This document shows positions 23,679 to 34,191 of a DNA stretch of 64,000 nt, in pieces (within the stretch, counting starts at the first letter, position 1; every line of letters begins with the position of its first letter). Position numbers and translations under genes: made by a program. Under the pieces are notes generated by a model, which was not told the DNA's origin, made no database searches, and saw only the letters and a list, made by a program, of their open reading frames with translations. The stretch lies in NCBI GenBank assembly GCA_963811255.1, contig CAWEQI010000001.1, positions 558,001 to 622,000 of the forward strand, read 5' to 3'. Source of the DNA: Croceibacterium_B sp963811255. GTDB taxonomy: Bacteria; Pseudomonadota; Alphaproteobacteria; Sphingomonadales; Sphingomonadaceae.

Positions 23679-24398
23679 TCAGCCCTGAACGGGCACAAGG
23701 TTGACCGCCGAGTATTTTCCTCGTCGGTCGACCTCGAGATCGAACTCGAATCGGTCGCCTTCGTTGATCCCGGGCAAACCGGACCGCTCGACCGCGCTGA
23801 TGTGGACGAACGCATCATCCTTGCCGTCGTCGCGGGTGATGAAGCCGAATCCCTTCATGGTGTTGAAGAACTTGACGGTCCCCGTCGCCTTCTCACCGGT
23901 CAATTGCCGCTGCGGCCCCTTCTGCTGCACGGGAATGACATCGCCGACCACCTGCAGGTCGGCGGCGGAGATCTTCCCGCCGCGGTCGACCAGATTGAAC
24001 TGCAGCTCCTGACCTTCGGCCAGGCCTTCGAGACCCGCGCGTTCGACCTGGCTGATGTGGACGAACACGTCCTCGCCGCCCTCATCGCGCTGGATGAAGC
24101 CGAATCCCTTGTGGGCGTTGAAGAACTTCACCTTGCCCTGGCCGGTGCCGACGACCTGCGCCGGCATGCCGCCGCCGCGCGGACCACCGCCCCCGCCGCC
24201 CCGGAAACCACCGCCGCCACCGCCACGCGGACCGCCGAAACCGCCCCCGCGGTCGTCGGAGTAGCGATCGCCACCGCCGAACCGGTCATTGCCGCCGAAT
24301 TGTGGCGGCCCCCCATCATGGAACGGATCGAAGCCCTCTTCGCCGAAACCATCCCGCTTGTCGCGTCCCCGGCCGCGACGCCCTTTATCGTAACCCAT
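23679..24398 (-). CDS. Double cold-shock-domain protein with Gly/Arg-rich N terminus
   Basis: The 239-residue protein opens with about 80 residues rich in Gly, Arg and Asp (repeated GGGGGFRGG units), followed by two cold-shock domains. The first has GQGKVKFFNAHKGFGFIQRD and EDVFVHISQVERAG; the second has ATGTVKFFNTMKGFGFITRD and DDAFVHISAVERSG. Both carry RNP1 (KGFGFI) and RNP2 (VFVHI / AFVHI), so it should bind single-stranded RNA or DNA at two sites. The RGG-like N terminus is an added RNA-binding or condensate-forming segment. The 276 bp upstream contain no gene; a long untranslated leader is usual for cold-shock genes. Confidence 0.92.
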   Translation of the reverse strand: MGYDKGRRGRGRDKRDGFGEEGFDPFHDGGPPQFGGNDRFGGGDRYSDDRGGGFGGPRGGGGGGFRGGGGGGPRGGGMPAQVVGTGQGKVKFFNAHKGFGFIQRDEGGEDVFVHISQVERAGLEGLAEGQELQFNLVDRGGKISAADLQVVGDVIPVQQKGPQRQLTGEKATGTVKFFNTMKGFGFITRDDGKDDAFVHISAVERSGLPGINEGDRFEFDLEVDRRGKYSAVNLVPVQG

Positions 24399-24674
24399 CT
24401 AACGAACGCACCTTCGTTTCGCCCTCATTTCACGTCCGGCCGCGTGGACGAAAGTCGCGTCGAACGGTCTACGGAGGCGCTCCCCCCGCATTATCGCCGA
24501 AGGCTTATAGCGCAAAATATGGCTTGTGCGAACGATTTAACGTTGCATGACTATGGAGCAGTCTCGGCATTCGCCAATCTGGCACTCGGCGCTCGAGCAG
24601 ACAGCCGGTTCACCGAAGTGTCTCGCGTCTCGCGCTGAGACCGCACGCGACTGAGCGAGAAGGAAAACGATTGC

Positions 24675-25115
24675 ATGAGCGACTTTCGTAAATTGTCGGG
24701 AAGCGTGCTGGCCAGCCCGCAACTGACGCTCGATGATATCGAAGCTGCGAAGGCCGAAGGGGTGAGCCTAATTGTCAACAACCGGCCCGAAGGCGAAGCG
24801 GAAGACCAGATCCCGGGTCCCGCGATCGAAACTTCCGCGCGAGCTGCCGGACTGGACTACGCCGCTATCCCGATCGGCCGCGACGGATTCGGCGAGGCGC
24901 AGGTGCGCGCGATGGGCGATGCGATGGCCAGAGCCGAGGGCAAGGTCCTCGCCTATTGCCGGACCGGCACTCGTTCGACACTGCTGTGGGCCCTCGCGCA
25001 AGCCTCCCTGGGCGAAGACCCGGCCGCGATAGCCGCCGCGGCGGCCGCGGCTGGCTACGACGTGGCGCCCGTTCGCCCGGCGATGGAGGCGCTCGCCGCT
25101 CGTTCGCGAGATTGA
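24675..25115 (+). CDS. TIGR01244-type phosphatase/sulfurtransferase-like protein
   Basis: A 146-residue cytosolic protein of the DUF442/TIGR01244 group, related to the N-terminal domain of BLH (beta-lactamase-like hydrolase). It has KLSGSVLASPQLTLDDIEAAK, SLIVNNRPEGEAEDQ, and the active loop LAYCRTGTRSTLLWAL, a C-X5-R phosphate-binding site as in dual-specificity phosphatases. Some relatives act in sulfide oxidation with a persulfide dioxygenase, but no such gene is adjacent, so the substrate is open. ATG 24675 has AGAAGGAAAA upstream. It is a stand-alone gene that ends near the amtB terminator. Confidence 0.8.
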   Translation: MSDFRKLSGSVLASPQLTLDDIEAAKAEGVSLIVNNRPEGEAEDQIPGPAIETSARAAGLDYAAIPIGRDGFGEAQVRAMGDAMARAEGKVLAYCRTGTRSTLLWALAQASLGEDPAAIAAAAAAAGYDVAPVRPAMEALAARSRD

Positions 25116-25135
25116 GGCGGTCTCAGCGGTGGCGG

Positions 25136-25166
25136 AAAAAGGGGCCGGAGCGGCTGGCTCCGGCCC
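25136..25166 (-). terminator. Intrinsic terminator of amtB
   Basis: GGGCCGGAG (25142-25150) pairs with CTCCGGCCC (25158-25166) around a seven-base loop. On the minus strand the stem is followed by TTTTT (complement of 25136-25140). It lies about 75 bp after the amtB stop, in the space shared with the convergent phosphatase-like gene. Confidence 0.8.
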
Positions 25167-25241
25167 TTGAAGGTATGCGTTCGCAGGAGGAACGTCGGGA
25201 GGCGGGGCCGGGGGAGAAGAGGAGTCCCGACCCCGCCAATT

Positions 25242-26666
25242 CTATCCGGCGGTGGCACGCTCCCAGCTGGCGGAGAGGCTGCGCGCTTCCGCTTCGGCCG
25301 GCGTCACGTACATGCCGGTGGTGCCCATGTTGTAGGCTCGCTCGCCATGTTCGCCGATGTCGAGGCCTTCGATCTCGACTTCCTTGCTGACGCGCAGACC
25401 TGTGAGGGCCTTGGCGATGTAGATCGAGACGACGGTCCCGACGGTCGCCCATGCGATCGTCGTCGCGACCGTCAGCAACTGGACCCACAGCTGGTGTGCC
25501 ATGTTGAAATCGGTGCCGCTTGGGCCGCCCAGGTAATCGGCATAGACGATACCGGTGCCCAGCGCGCCGACCATCCCCCCCACGCCGTGCACGCCGAACG
25601 TGTCGAGCGCGTCGTCGTAGCCGAGAGCTGGCTTCAGCTTCGTCACGGCGAAGTAGCAGACGAAGGCCGCGATCGAGCAAAGCACAATGGCTCCGATCGG
25701 GCCCGAATTGCCCGCAGCCGGAGTGACCGCGACAAGGCCCACCACGATGCCCGAGCAGAAGCCCAGCGCGGACGACTTGTGACCGGCCAATTTCTCGGCG
25801 AGCATCCAGGCGAGCCCACCGGCCGCGGTGCCGACAAAGGTGTTCATCATCGCCAGCGAGGCCGAACCGTTGGCTTCCAGCGCCGAGCCGGCGTTGAACC
25901 CGAACCAGCCGACCCACAGCAGGCCGGTGCCGATGCCGGTCATCGTCAGCGAGTGCGGTGGCATAGGTTCGTTTGGGAAACCGACCCGCTTGCCGAGAAT
26001 GAGGCAGGCGACGAGCGCCGAGATACCCGAATTGATGTGCACCACAGTGCCGCCGGCGAAATCGAGTGCTCCCATCTTGAAGAACAGCCCGCTACCGGCC
26101 CACACCATATGCGCGATCGGGAAATAGACGATCGTCAGCCACACGGTGCCGAACACCATCACGGCCGAGAATTTCATCCGCTCCACGACCGATCCCAGCA
26201 CTAGCGCGACGGTGATCGCGGCGAAGGTCATCTGGAAGCACACGAAGACGTACTCGGGGATCGCTACTCCCTGGGTGAAGGTGGCCGCGGTGGTGTCCGG
26301 GCCGACGTTCATTAGGAATGCCTTGTGGAAGTTGGAGATGAAGTTGCTGATCGGACCCGTGAAGTCGTCGCCGAACGCCATTGAATAACCCCAGCCGACC
26401 CAGATCAGCATCGCCAGCGCACCGACCGCGCCCACCTGGGTCATCACCGAGAGCATGTTCTTGGTTCGGACGAGCCCGCCGTAAAACAGCGCCAAGCCCG
26501 GCACGATCATCATCAACACGAGCAGCGAGGATGTCATCATCCACGCCGTATCGCCCTTGTCGACGGTTGGCGCGGCTGCCGCCGCGGCGTCCTGCGCCCA
26601 CGCGGCGGTGGCTACGAGCATCGAGGCGCCGAACAGGCCGGCGCCGCATAGAAGTCTGCGGATCAT
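25242..26666 (-). CDS. amtB: Ammonium transporter
   Basis: An Amt-family trimeric inner-membrane ammonium channel. The precursor has a cleavable signal (LVATAAWAQD) and the eleven-helix Amt core: LLVLMMIVPGLALFYGGLVR, FVCFQMTFAAITVALVLG, DFAGGTVVHINSGISALVACLILGKR (read as a continuous span), and HGVGGMVGALGTGI with the second pore histidine. The first pore histidine is in VVHINSG. I prefer ATG 26666, with AAGGG well spaced before it, over ATG 26681. It follows glnK by 20 bases, the usual arrangement in which the PII protein plugs the channel at high nitrogen. A terminator follows. Confidence 0.96.
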   Translation of the reverse strand: MIRRLLCGAGLFGASMLVATAAWAQDAAAAAAPTVDKGDTAWMMTSSLLVLMMIVPGLALFYGGLVRTKNMLSVMTQVGAVGALAMLIWVGWGYSMAFGDDFTGPISNFISNFHKAFLMNVGPDTTAATFTQGVAIPEYVFVCFQMTFAAITVALVLGSVVERMKFSAVMVFGTVWLTIVYFPIAHMVWAGSGLFFKMGALDFAGGTVVHINSGISALVACLILGKRVGFPNEPMPPHSLTMTGIGTGLLWVGWFGFNAGSALEANGSASLAMMNTFVGTAAGGLAWMLAEKLAGHKSSALGFCSGIVVGLVAVTPAAGNSGPIGAIVLCSIAAFVCYFAVTKLKPALGYDDALDTFGVHGVGGMVGALGTGIVYADYLGGPSGTDFNMAHQLWVQLLTVATTIAWATVGTVVSIYIAKALTGLRVSKEVEIEGLDIGEHGERAYNMGTTGMYVTPAEAEARSLSASWERATAG

Positions 26667-26686
26667 GGTGGTACCCTTCATGTTGC

Positions 26687-27025
26687 TTAGAGCGCCGTGT
26701 CGCCGGTTTCGCCGGTGCGGATGCGCGTGGCCGAGGCGAGGTCGAGCACGAAGATCTTCCCGTCGCCGATGCTGTTGGTGCTGGCGGCTTGGCCAATCGT
26801 CTCGACCACTTGCGGGGCCAACGCATCGCTGGCGGCGATTTCCAGCTTCACCTTGGGCAGCATGTTGGTGGAGTATTCCGCCCCGCGGTAGATTTCAGTC
26901 TGGCCCTTCTGACGCCCGAAGCCCTTGACCTCGGTCACCGTCATGCCGGCGATGCCGATGGCGCCCAGCGCCTCGCGGACCTCGTCGAGCTTGAACGGCT
27001 TGATGATGGCGATGATGAACTTCAT
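26687..27025 (-). CDS. glnK: Nitrogen regulatory protein P-II
   Basis: A 112-residue PII signal protein that senses 2-oxoglutarate, ATP/ADP and, through uridylylation, glutamine. It has MKFIIAIIKPFKLDEVREAL, TEVKGFGRQKG, the T-loop EIYRGAEY with the uridylylated tyrosine at position 51, and the C-terminal GDGKIFVLDLASATRIRTGE. The start ATG 27025 has AGAGGGG upstream. Because it directly precedes amtB it is most likely GlnK, which docks on AmtB, rather than GlnB. Confidence 0.96.
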   Translation of the reverse strand: MKFIIAIIKPFKLDEVREALGAIGIAGMTVTEVKGFGRQKGQTEIYRGAEYSTNMLPKVKLEIAASDALAPQVVETIGQAASTNSIGDGKIFVLDLASATRIRTGETGDTAL

Positions 27026-27168
27026 CCCGAACCCCTCTAGCTTGCCGGTTCGATCCCGGCCGGGGCTCGCGTAGCAATAAGGATGCCAAACCATGCTGCG
27101 GCGCAGCATTTCCGTGACTTAGGCGTCGCCACCGCCTTGCGCCGGTGGCCGCGCCGGGAGGGCCTGCC

Positions 27169-27867
27169 TCATTTTTGGGCAGTCAATGTCAGTCGCGCGG
27201 TCACCGGCAAGTGGTCGGAGGCGACCGCGGCCAGCGCGCTGTGGTGGACGCGCACCTCCTCGCAGCGCCAGCCGTGGGAGTGGACGATGCGGTCGAGCTG
27301 GGCCAGCGGCCGGCGACTCGGGAAGCTGCGCCCGGGCGCGAGTACCGTCCAGCCGTCGCCGAAAGCGGCGATGGCGCGCCCACGCGGCGACCATTCGTTG
27401 AAGTCGCCGAGCAGCACCGCCGGTCCCTTGCGCTCGTTCAGGTGCGCCTGAACCGCCTGGATCTGATGCATTCGCCGGATGCCCGAAAGGTCGAGGTGCA
27501 TCCCGACCACATGGAGCGGCCTTCTCTCGACCAGCAGGTGCGCGCAGACCGCTCCGCGCGGCTCCAGCCGCGGCAGGTCGATTGGCTCGGCATCGGCAAT
27601 CTCGATCCCGCGCCGCACGAGGATGGCGTTGCCGTGCCAGCCGATGCTCTCCGCGCGCGTTCGGCAAGGCGCCGCGCACCAGCCGTGCTCCTCCAACGCC
27701 TGACGCGGGAGCACCGATTCGCGCCGCCCGAACCGCCGGTCGACTTCCTGCAGGGCCACCACATCCGCGCCGAGTTCGTGCAGAACGGCGAGAATCCGCT
27801 CGGGGTCGCGCCGGCCGTCGAGGCCAACCGCCTTGTGGATGTTGTAGCTGGCGAATGTGAGCTGCAC
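27169..27867 (-). CDS. Endonuclease/exonuclease/phosphatase family protein
   Basis: A 232-residue member of the EEP metal-dependent hydrolase superfamily. All motifs are visible: LTFASYNIHKAVG, DVVALQEVDRRFG (metal-binding glutamate), VVGMHLDLS, AVLLGDFNEW (the GDFN core), and ASDHLPVTARL with the catalytic histidine. It has no signal peptide, so it is cytosolic. Relatives act on DNA, inositol phosphates or sphingomyelin, and the sequence does not distinguish among these. It is about 40 bp from the prfC gene on the same strand. Confidence 0.85.
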   Translation of the reverse strand: MQLTFASYNIHKAVGLDGRRDPERILAVLHELGADVVALQEVDRRFGRRESVLPRQALEEHGWCAAPCRTRAESIGWHGNAILVRRGIEIADAEPIDLPRLEPRGAVCAHLLVERRPLHVVGMHLDLSGIRRMHQIQAVQAHLNERKGPAVLLGDFNEWSPRGRAIAAFGDGWTVLAPGRSFPSRRPLAQLDRIVHSHGWRCEEVRVHHSALAAVASDHLPVTARLTLTAQK

Positions 27868-27904
27868 GCGGCTTCCTAACGCAAACCTCGCTTCGACGCT
27901 CCCA

Positions 27905-29428
<1,524 letters not shown>

Positions 29429-29457
29429 CGGCGGTTAGCGGTCGTGTCCGTTCAACT

Positions 29458-29554
29458 CCCCTCCCGCTGGCGGGAAGGGCAGGGGGATGGGCCTGTCGAT
29501 GCAGGGAATGGTCGCCATATGCCCACCCCTAACCCCTCCGGCAAGCGGGAGGGG
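29458..29554. repeat. Double-hairpin palindromic repeat, copy 3
   Basis: Hairpins at 29458-29479 and 29533-29554 repeat the CCCCTCCCGC/GCGGGAGGGG arms, each with one mismatch. The internal ends (GGGGATGGG, CCCACCCC) pair as in the other copies. It fills almost the whole gap between pheT and prfC and ends four bases before the pheT stop codon. Confidence 0.83.
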
Positions 29555-29557
29555 AAT

Positions 29558-31927
29558 TTAGTGGCGCAACTCCGCGCCTACTTTCGCAGCCGCGGCAACG
29601 ATCCGCTCGGAAATCGCTTTCAGGTCGGCTTCGGTGTAGCTTGTCTCCGTCGGCTGCAGCGTGACTTCGATCGCCAGCGACTTCTTGCCCTCGGGCACGC
29701 CCTTGCCCTCGAACAGGTCAAACACCCGCGCATCGGCGATGTTCGCCTTGTCCGCCCCCCTGACCGCCCGCAGCAAGTCGCCGGCGGGTAGCGCGACGTC
29801 GACCAGGAAGGCGAAATCGCGCTCGACCGCCTGCAACGCGGGCGGGTTGTAAGGCGCGCGTGCGAACGAGCCTCCGTCCTTCTTCGCCGGAATGGCGTCG
29901 AGATGGATGCCGAGGGCAGCCACCGGACCATCGATATCGAACGCCTTGAGGGTGTTCGGATGGATCATCCCGAAACTCGCCAATTGGTTCTTCGGGCCGA
30001 GGCGCAAGGTCGCCGACTGTCCAGGGTGGTACACCGCGCCCGCTTCACCCATGACCTGCAGCTTGTCGACCGGCGCGCCGGCAGCTTCGAGCAGACCGAG
30101 AGCGATCGCCTTGGCGTCGAACGCGTCGAACGGCTGCGCCTTGCCGCCTTGCCACGAGCGCGGCGCGCGCTCGCCAGCGAGGACGCAGACCAGCGTCGGA
30201 TGCTCGCCGTCCGCCAGGTAGCGCCGGCCGATCTCGAACAGCCGCACCGAGGAGGCGCCGCGGTCGAGATTGCGCCGCATGGCCGACAGCAGCCCCGGCA
30301 GGAGCGACGGACGCATCACCTTCATCTCTTCACTAATCGGGTTTTCCAGAACCCATGGGCCGCCGCCGGCCGCGTCCGCTTCGGCTTGCGAAACGAACGA
30401 CCAGGTCACCGCCTCGTTCAGCCCAAGAGCAGCGGCGGCGCGGCGGAGCTTGCGTTCGAGCGCCTGCTCGGGCGTCGCGGTCGGTCGGGCGACGCCCTCC
30501 TCGCGCGACAGCGGTACGCTGTCGATTGCGTCGAGCCCGTGGATGCGGACCACCTCCTCGACGATGTCGGCCGGCCCTTCGATGTCGTGCCGGCGCAAAG
30601 GCGCGGTGACGCGCCAATCCGGCGATACACGGAAATCGAGCGCGGTCAGCGTGCGCCGCTGCTCCTCTTCGGAAATCGCGATGCCGCCGAGCCGCTCGGC
30701 AAGACCGGGGTCGTACTCGATCACCGTGGGCTTGCTCGGCGGCGAACCCGCGCGAAGCACATCCGATGCCTCGCCGCCGCAGATCGTCAGGATCATGGCC
30801 GTGAGCAGGTCGAGCCCCTCGTCAAGGAACGCCGGATCGACCCCGCGCTCGAAGCGCGTGCGCGCATCGCTGGCGAGGCCGAGGCGCTGCCCGGTGCGGC
30901 CGATCCGCTCGGGATCGAAATAGGCGATCTCCAGCAGCACCTCGGTGGTTTCGGCGGAAACGCCCGAATGCTCGCCGCCCATGATCCCGGCGATGTCATG
31001 CACCTCGCGTTCGTCGGCGATCACCGTCATCTGACTGTCGAGCGTGTAGGTCTTCTCGTTCAGCGCGAGCACCTGTTCGCCATCCTTCGCCCGCCGTGCG
31101 ACGAGCGCGCCGTGCAGCTTGGCCACGTCGTAAGCGTGCGCCGGCCGTCCGAACGCAAGCATCAGGTAATTGGTGATGTCGACCAGCGCGCTGATCGGCC
31201 GCTGTCCCGCCGCGATCAGCCGCTGCTGCATCCATGGCGGCGAGGGGCCGTTTGCGACTCCGCTGATGACCCGGCCGTAGAACGCCGGGCAGCCCTCGGG
31301 GTCGTCGGTGCGGATTTCGACCGGACACGGGAAGCCGCCTTCCGTCGGCTCGACACGGTAGGGTTTGAATGTGCCGACCCCCGCTGCGGCGAGATCGCGG
31401 GCGATGCCCTCGACACCCATGCAGTCGGGCCGGTTCGGCGTGATCGCCACGTCGAACACAGGGCTCATGCCCTGGTAGTTGGCGAACCCCTCGCCGACCG
31501 GCGCGTCGGCCGGGAGTTCGATGATCCCCTCGTGCTCGTCGCCGAGCTGCAGCTCGCGGACCGAGCACATCATGCCGTTGCTCTCGGCCCCGCGGATCGC
31601 GCTCTTGCGCAGCTCCATCCCGTTTGCCGGGACCACTGCACCGGGTAGCCCGAGCACGCCCTTCATCCCCGCGCGCGCGTTGGGTGCGCCGCAGACGACC
31701 TGGAGCGGCTCGCCTGCGCCGGTGGCGACGGTGAGGACCTGCAGCTTGTCGGCGTTGGGGTGCGGCTTGGCGGTCAGCACCTCGGCGACCTGGAAGCCGG
31801 CGAGCTTTTCCACCGGGTCCTCCAGCCCCTCAACCTCGAGGCCGATGCGGTTGAGCGCGGCGGCGATCTCCGCCGCCGAAGCCTCGGTCTCGAGAAACAC
31901 CTTCAGCCATTCGAGCGAGAACTTCAT
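29558..31927 (-). CDS. pheT: Phenylalanyl-tRNA synthetase beta subunit
   Basis: The 789-residue large subunit of the alpha2-beta2 enzyme that charges tRNA(Phe). Domain order is standard: N-terminal MKFSLEWLKVFLETEASAAE, the EMAP-type tRNA-binding fold (FQVAEVLTAKPHPNADKLQV), the B3/B4 editing domain (AITPNRPDCMGVEGIARDLA), the B5 DNA-binding-like domain, the core fold and the C-terminal ferredoxin anticodon-binding domain (YNPPALQAVERDFAFLVD). ATG 31927 overlaps the pheS stop as ATGA, which couples the subunits. The upstream open frame has no conserved sequence. Confidence 0.97.
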   Translation of the reverse strand: MKFSLEWLKVFLETEASAAEIAAALNRIGLEVEGLEDPVEKLAGFQVAEVLTAKPHPNADKLQVLTVATGAGEPLQVVCGAPNARAGMKGVLGLPGAVVPANGMELRKSAIRGAESNGMMCSVRELQLGDEHEGIIELPADAPVGEGFANYQGMSPVFDVAITPNRPDCMGVEGIARDLAAAGVGTFKPYRVEPTEGGFPCPVEIRTDDPEGCPAFYGRVISGVANGPSPPWMQQRLIAAGQRPISALVDITNYLMLAFGRPAHAYDVAKLHGALVARRAKDGEQVLALNEKTYTLDSQMTVIADEREVHDIAGIMGGEHSGVSAETTEVLLEIAYFDPERIGRTGQRLGLASDARTRFERGVDPAFLDEGLDLLTAMILTICGGEASDVLRAGSPPSKPTVIEYDPGLAERLGGIAISEEEQRRTLTALDFRVSPDWRVTAPLRRHDIEGPADIVEEVVRIHGLDAIDSVPLSREEGVARPTATPEQALERKLRRAAAALGLNEAVTWSFVSQAEADAAGGGPWVLENPISEEMKVMRPSLLPGLLSAMRRNLDRGASSVRLFEIGRRYLADGEHPTLVCVLAGERAPRSWQGGKAQPFDAFDAKAIALGLLEAAGAPVDKLQVMGEAGAVYHPGQSATLRLGPKNQLASFGMIHPNTLKAFDIDGPVAALGIHLDAIPAKKDGGSFARAPYNPPALQAVERDFAFLVDVALPAGDLLRAVRGADKANIADARVFDLFEGKGVPEGKKSLAIEVTLQPTETSYTEADLKAISERIVAAAAKVGAELRH

Positions 31928-33048
31928 GCCCGCGCTCCCACCCCGGCGCTGAGCGTCGGCTGGTCGAACGGGCTGAAGCCGTAGTGCCTGAGCCAGCGCA
32001 CGTCCCCGTCGAAGAAGGCCCGCAGGTCGTCCATGCCGTACTTGAGCATCGCCAGGCGGTCGACGCCGACGCCGAAGGCGAAGCCCTGCCACTCGTCGGG
32101 ATCGAGCCCCGACATTTCGATCACCCGGCGATTGACCATACCGCTGCCGAGCAGCTCCATCCAGCCGTGCCCCGGCGCATCGCCCGACCCGCCGAGAACG
32201 CGGCGGCCATTCTCCAAAGCGAATCCAACATCAGCCTCGACCGAAGGCTCGGTGAACGGGAAATAGCTCGGCCGCAGCCGCAGCACGATGTCGTCGCGCT
32301 CGAAGAACGCCTTCAGGAACGTCTCGAGCGTCCACTTCAGGTGCCCGAGATGGATCCCGCGGTCGATCACCAGCCCTTCAACCTGGTGGAACATCGGCGT
32401 GTGCGTGGCATCCGAATCCGAACGATACACCCGGCCCGGGGCAATGATCCGCACCGGCGCGCCTTGGCTCACCATCGTGCGCACCTGGACGGGGCTGGTA
32501 TGCGTCCTGAGCAGCATCCGGTGCGGTTGAGCGCCCGCTGTGTCCTTTTGTGCACCCGCTTGATCCGGGAAATAGAAGGTGTCGTGCATCGCCCGCGCCG
32601 GGTGGCTTTCGGGCATGTTGAGCGCCGTGAAGTTGTGCCACTCGTCCTCGATCTCTGGCCCGGTGGCGACGGCGAAGCCCAGATCGGCAAAGATTTCGGC
32701 CAGTTCGTCCATCACCTGGCTCACCGGGTGGACCGAGCCTTTCGGCGTCTCCGAAGCCGGCAACGTGAGGTCGAGCGTTTCGCTCGCCAGTCGCGCCTCG
32801 AGCTCGGCGGCTTCCATCGCCGCCTTGCGCGCGTCGATCGCGTCGACCACCGACTGCCGAAGAGCCTGGATTTTCGGCGCTTTCTCCTGCCGTTCGTCGG
32901 GCGCCATCGCGCCAAGCGTCTTGAGCAGGGCCGAAACGCTGCCCTGCTTGCCGAGATATTCGATGCGCAGCGCCTCCAGCGCGGCGAGGTCGCTCGCCGC
33001 CGCGATCCGTTCGCGGGCCGCGCTTTCAAGGGTTGCGTAATCGTCCAT
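31924..33048 (-). CDS. pheS: Phenylalanyl-tRNA synthetase alpha subunit
   Basis: The catalytic class-II subunit (374 residues) that forms phenylalanyl-adenylate. It has an N-terminal coiled coil (ALEALRIEYLGKQGSVSALL), KGSVHPVSQVMDELAEIF, motif 2 LLRTHTSPVQVRTM with IAPGRVYRSDSDATHTPMFHQ downstream, and motif 3 GFAFGVGVDRLAMLKYG. GSGMVNRRVIEMSGLD is the substrate-pocket region. All elements are in place and the length is slightly longer than usual because of a C-terminal tail. An AraC-type gene separates pheST from rpmI-rplT. Confidence 0.97.
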   Translation of the reverse strand: MDDYATLESAARERIAAASDLAALEALRIEYLGKQGSVSALLKTLGAMAPDERQEKAPKIQALRQSVVDAIDARKAAMEAAELEARLASETLDLTLPASETPKGSVHPVSQVMDELAEIFADLGFAVATGPEIEDEWHNFTALNMPESHPARAMHDTFYFPDQAGAQKDTAGAQPHRMLLRTHTSPVQVRTMVSQGAPVRIIAPGRVYRSDSDATHTPMFHQVEGLVIDRGIHLGHLKWTLETFLKAFFERDDIVLRLRPSYFPFTEPSVEADVGFALENGRRVLGGSGDAPGHGWMELLGSGMVNRRVIEMSGLDPDEWQGFAFGVGVDRLAMLKYGMDDLRAFFDGDVRWLRHYGFSPFDQPTLSAGVGARA

Positions 33049-33091
33049 CGTCGGCGGGCCTGTTAGCGAGGGAGGGGCCCGCGCCCAAGCC

Positions 33092-34000
33092 CTAATCGGC
33101 GGGCGAACCGTCGGCGGGATAGCGCAGGATGGTCGGCAAGTCGGTCTGCGGGGCGATGCCGTGATCGGCCATGCTTTGCGCCATGGTCCGGCCGATGATC
33201 GGATGCGGCCGTTCGGCGTATTCGCTCGGCGTCATGCCCATGAAGGCGCGGAAGTCGCGCACAAAATGCGCCTGATCGTGGTATTGCCCGTCGATCGCCG
33301 CACTCCAACTACCCTTGGCGGCGAGGGTGTAGCCGGCCAGACTGCGGAGAAATCGCTGGCGGCGCAGCAAGACCTTCGGCGCGAACCCGAAATGGCGCGA
33401 ACACAGTCGCTCGAGCGAGCGCAATTGCAGACCCACACGCCGCCCCAGTTCGGCGACACTGGCGAGATCCGGGTCCCGCAGCGCTTCGTGGCAGGCAAGC
33501 ACAAGATCGACCCGTTGCCCAGGTCGGCCGATGTGCTGCATGAGGTAGTCGTTGATCTGCGCCGCGAAGCCGTCGCAATCGGGTTCTTCCTCCCCAAGCA
33601 TCCGCTGGATCGGCGCGAACAGCGCAAACGCCGGGTGGGTCGATCCATCGACCGTCATGTCGGCCACCGCCGACGCCGGCCCATCGGCGAACTTGGCCCA
33701 GCCGGCGGGCTGCAGACCGAGGCCCCACGACTTGCCCTTGGTCAGCTTAAAGTGAATCGAGCGGCTGGTCGGCCCGCTGGCGACGAATGGCCACTGTTCA
33801 TTCAGTGCTCCTGGGCCGACGCACGCTTGCGGCGGGTCGCCCCACACAAAGCGCATCTGCGACCATTCGGGATGCAGCCAGTCCTCAATCGGCGGCCCGG
33901 CACCGCAGTCGTACTCGAAGGCGTAAAGGGCGGTGAAGAAAGGCTGCAGCGGTTCGGACAGGCGGTAATAGCGCACATCGATCGCGAAATTCGCGCTCAT
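33092..34000 (-). CDS. AraC family transcriptional regulator
   Basis: The 302-residue protein ends in a typical double helix-turn-helix: LASVAELGRRVGLQLRSLERL and QYHDQAHFVRDFRAFMGMTPSEY. The N-terminal 170 residues resemble a DUF6597-type sensor domain (YALYAFEYD-like strands, HFKLTKGKSWGLGLQPAGW) and probably bind a small ligand. ATG 34000 has a run of G residues before it; the longer open frame has no conserved sequence. It lies between rplT and pheS on the same strand, an unusual position for a regulator in this otherwise conserved translation block. Its target genes cannot be inferred. Confidence 0.85.
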   Translation of the reverse strand: MSANFAIDVRYYRLSEPLQPFFTALYAFEYDCGAGPPIEDWLHPEWSQMRFVWGDPPQACVGPGALNEQWPFVASGPTSRSIHFKLTKGKSWGLGLQPAGWAKFADGPASAVADMTVDGSTHPAFALFAPIQRMLGEEEPDCDGFAAQINDYLMQHIGRPGQRVDLVLACHEALRDPDLASVAELGRRVGLQLRSLERLCSRHFGFAPKVLLRRQRFLRSLAGYTLAAKGSWSAAIDGQYHDQAHFVRDFRAFMGMTPSEYAERPHPIIGRTMAQSMADHGIAPQTDLPTILRYPADGSPAD

Positions 34001-34127
34001 TGTCTGGCACCCCCCCCCCGCTGCGTGCGGCGCCGCGCTTCCCGTGCGCAAGCGCCCCCGTCCCGTCGGAATGTTTAACACACATTCCGCGCGCGGCGAG
34101 CATCACGGGGAGATTGATACAATTTTC

Positions 34128-34167
34128 CAAAGAGAAAGGACGCGGGCGGCTGTAGCCGCGCGCGTCC
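34128..34167 (-). terminator. Intrinsic terminator after rplT
   Basis: GGACGCG and CGCGTCC close a GC-rich stem with inner pairs CGGCT/AGCCG at 34138-34167. On the minus strand it is followed by TTTCTCTTT. It starts 25 bp beyond the rplT stop, which supports ending the rpmI-rplT transcript before the AraC gene. Confidence 0.75.
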
Positions 34168-34191
34168 ATTTGGCTCACGAATTCGGCTTCG

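Noticed and set aside
24128..24352. Alanine- and arginine-rich frames opposite the Gly-rich part of the cold-shock gene.
   Set aside because: They arise from the repetitive GGN codons of the Gly/Arg-rich N terminus and carry no features of their own.
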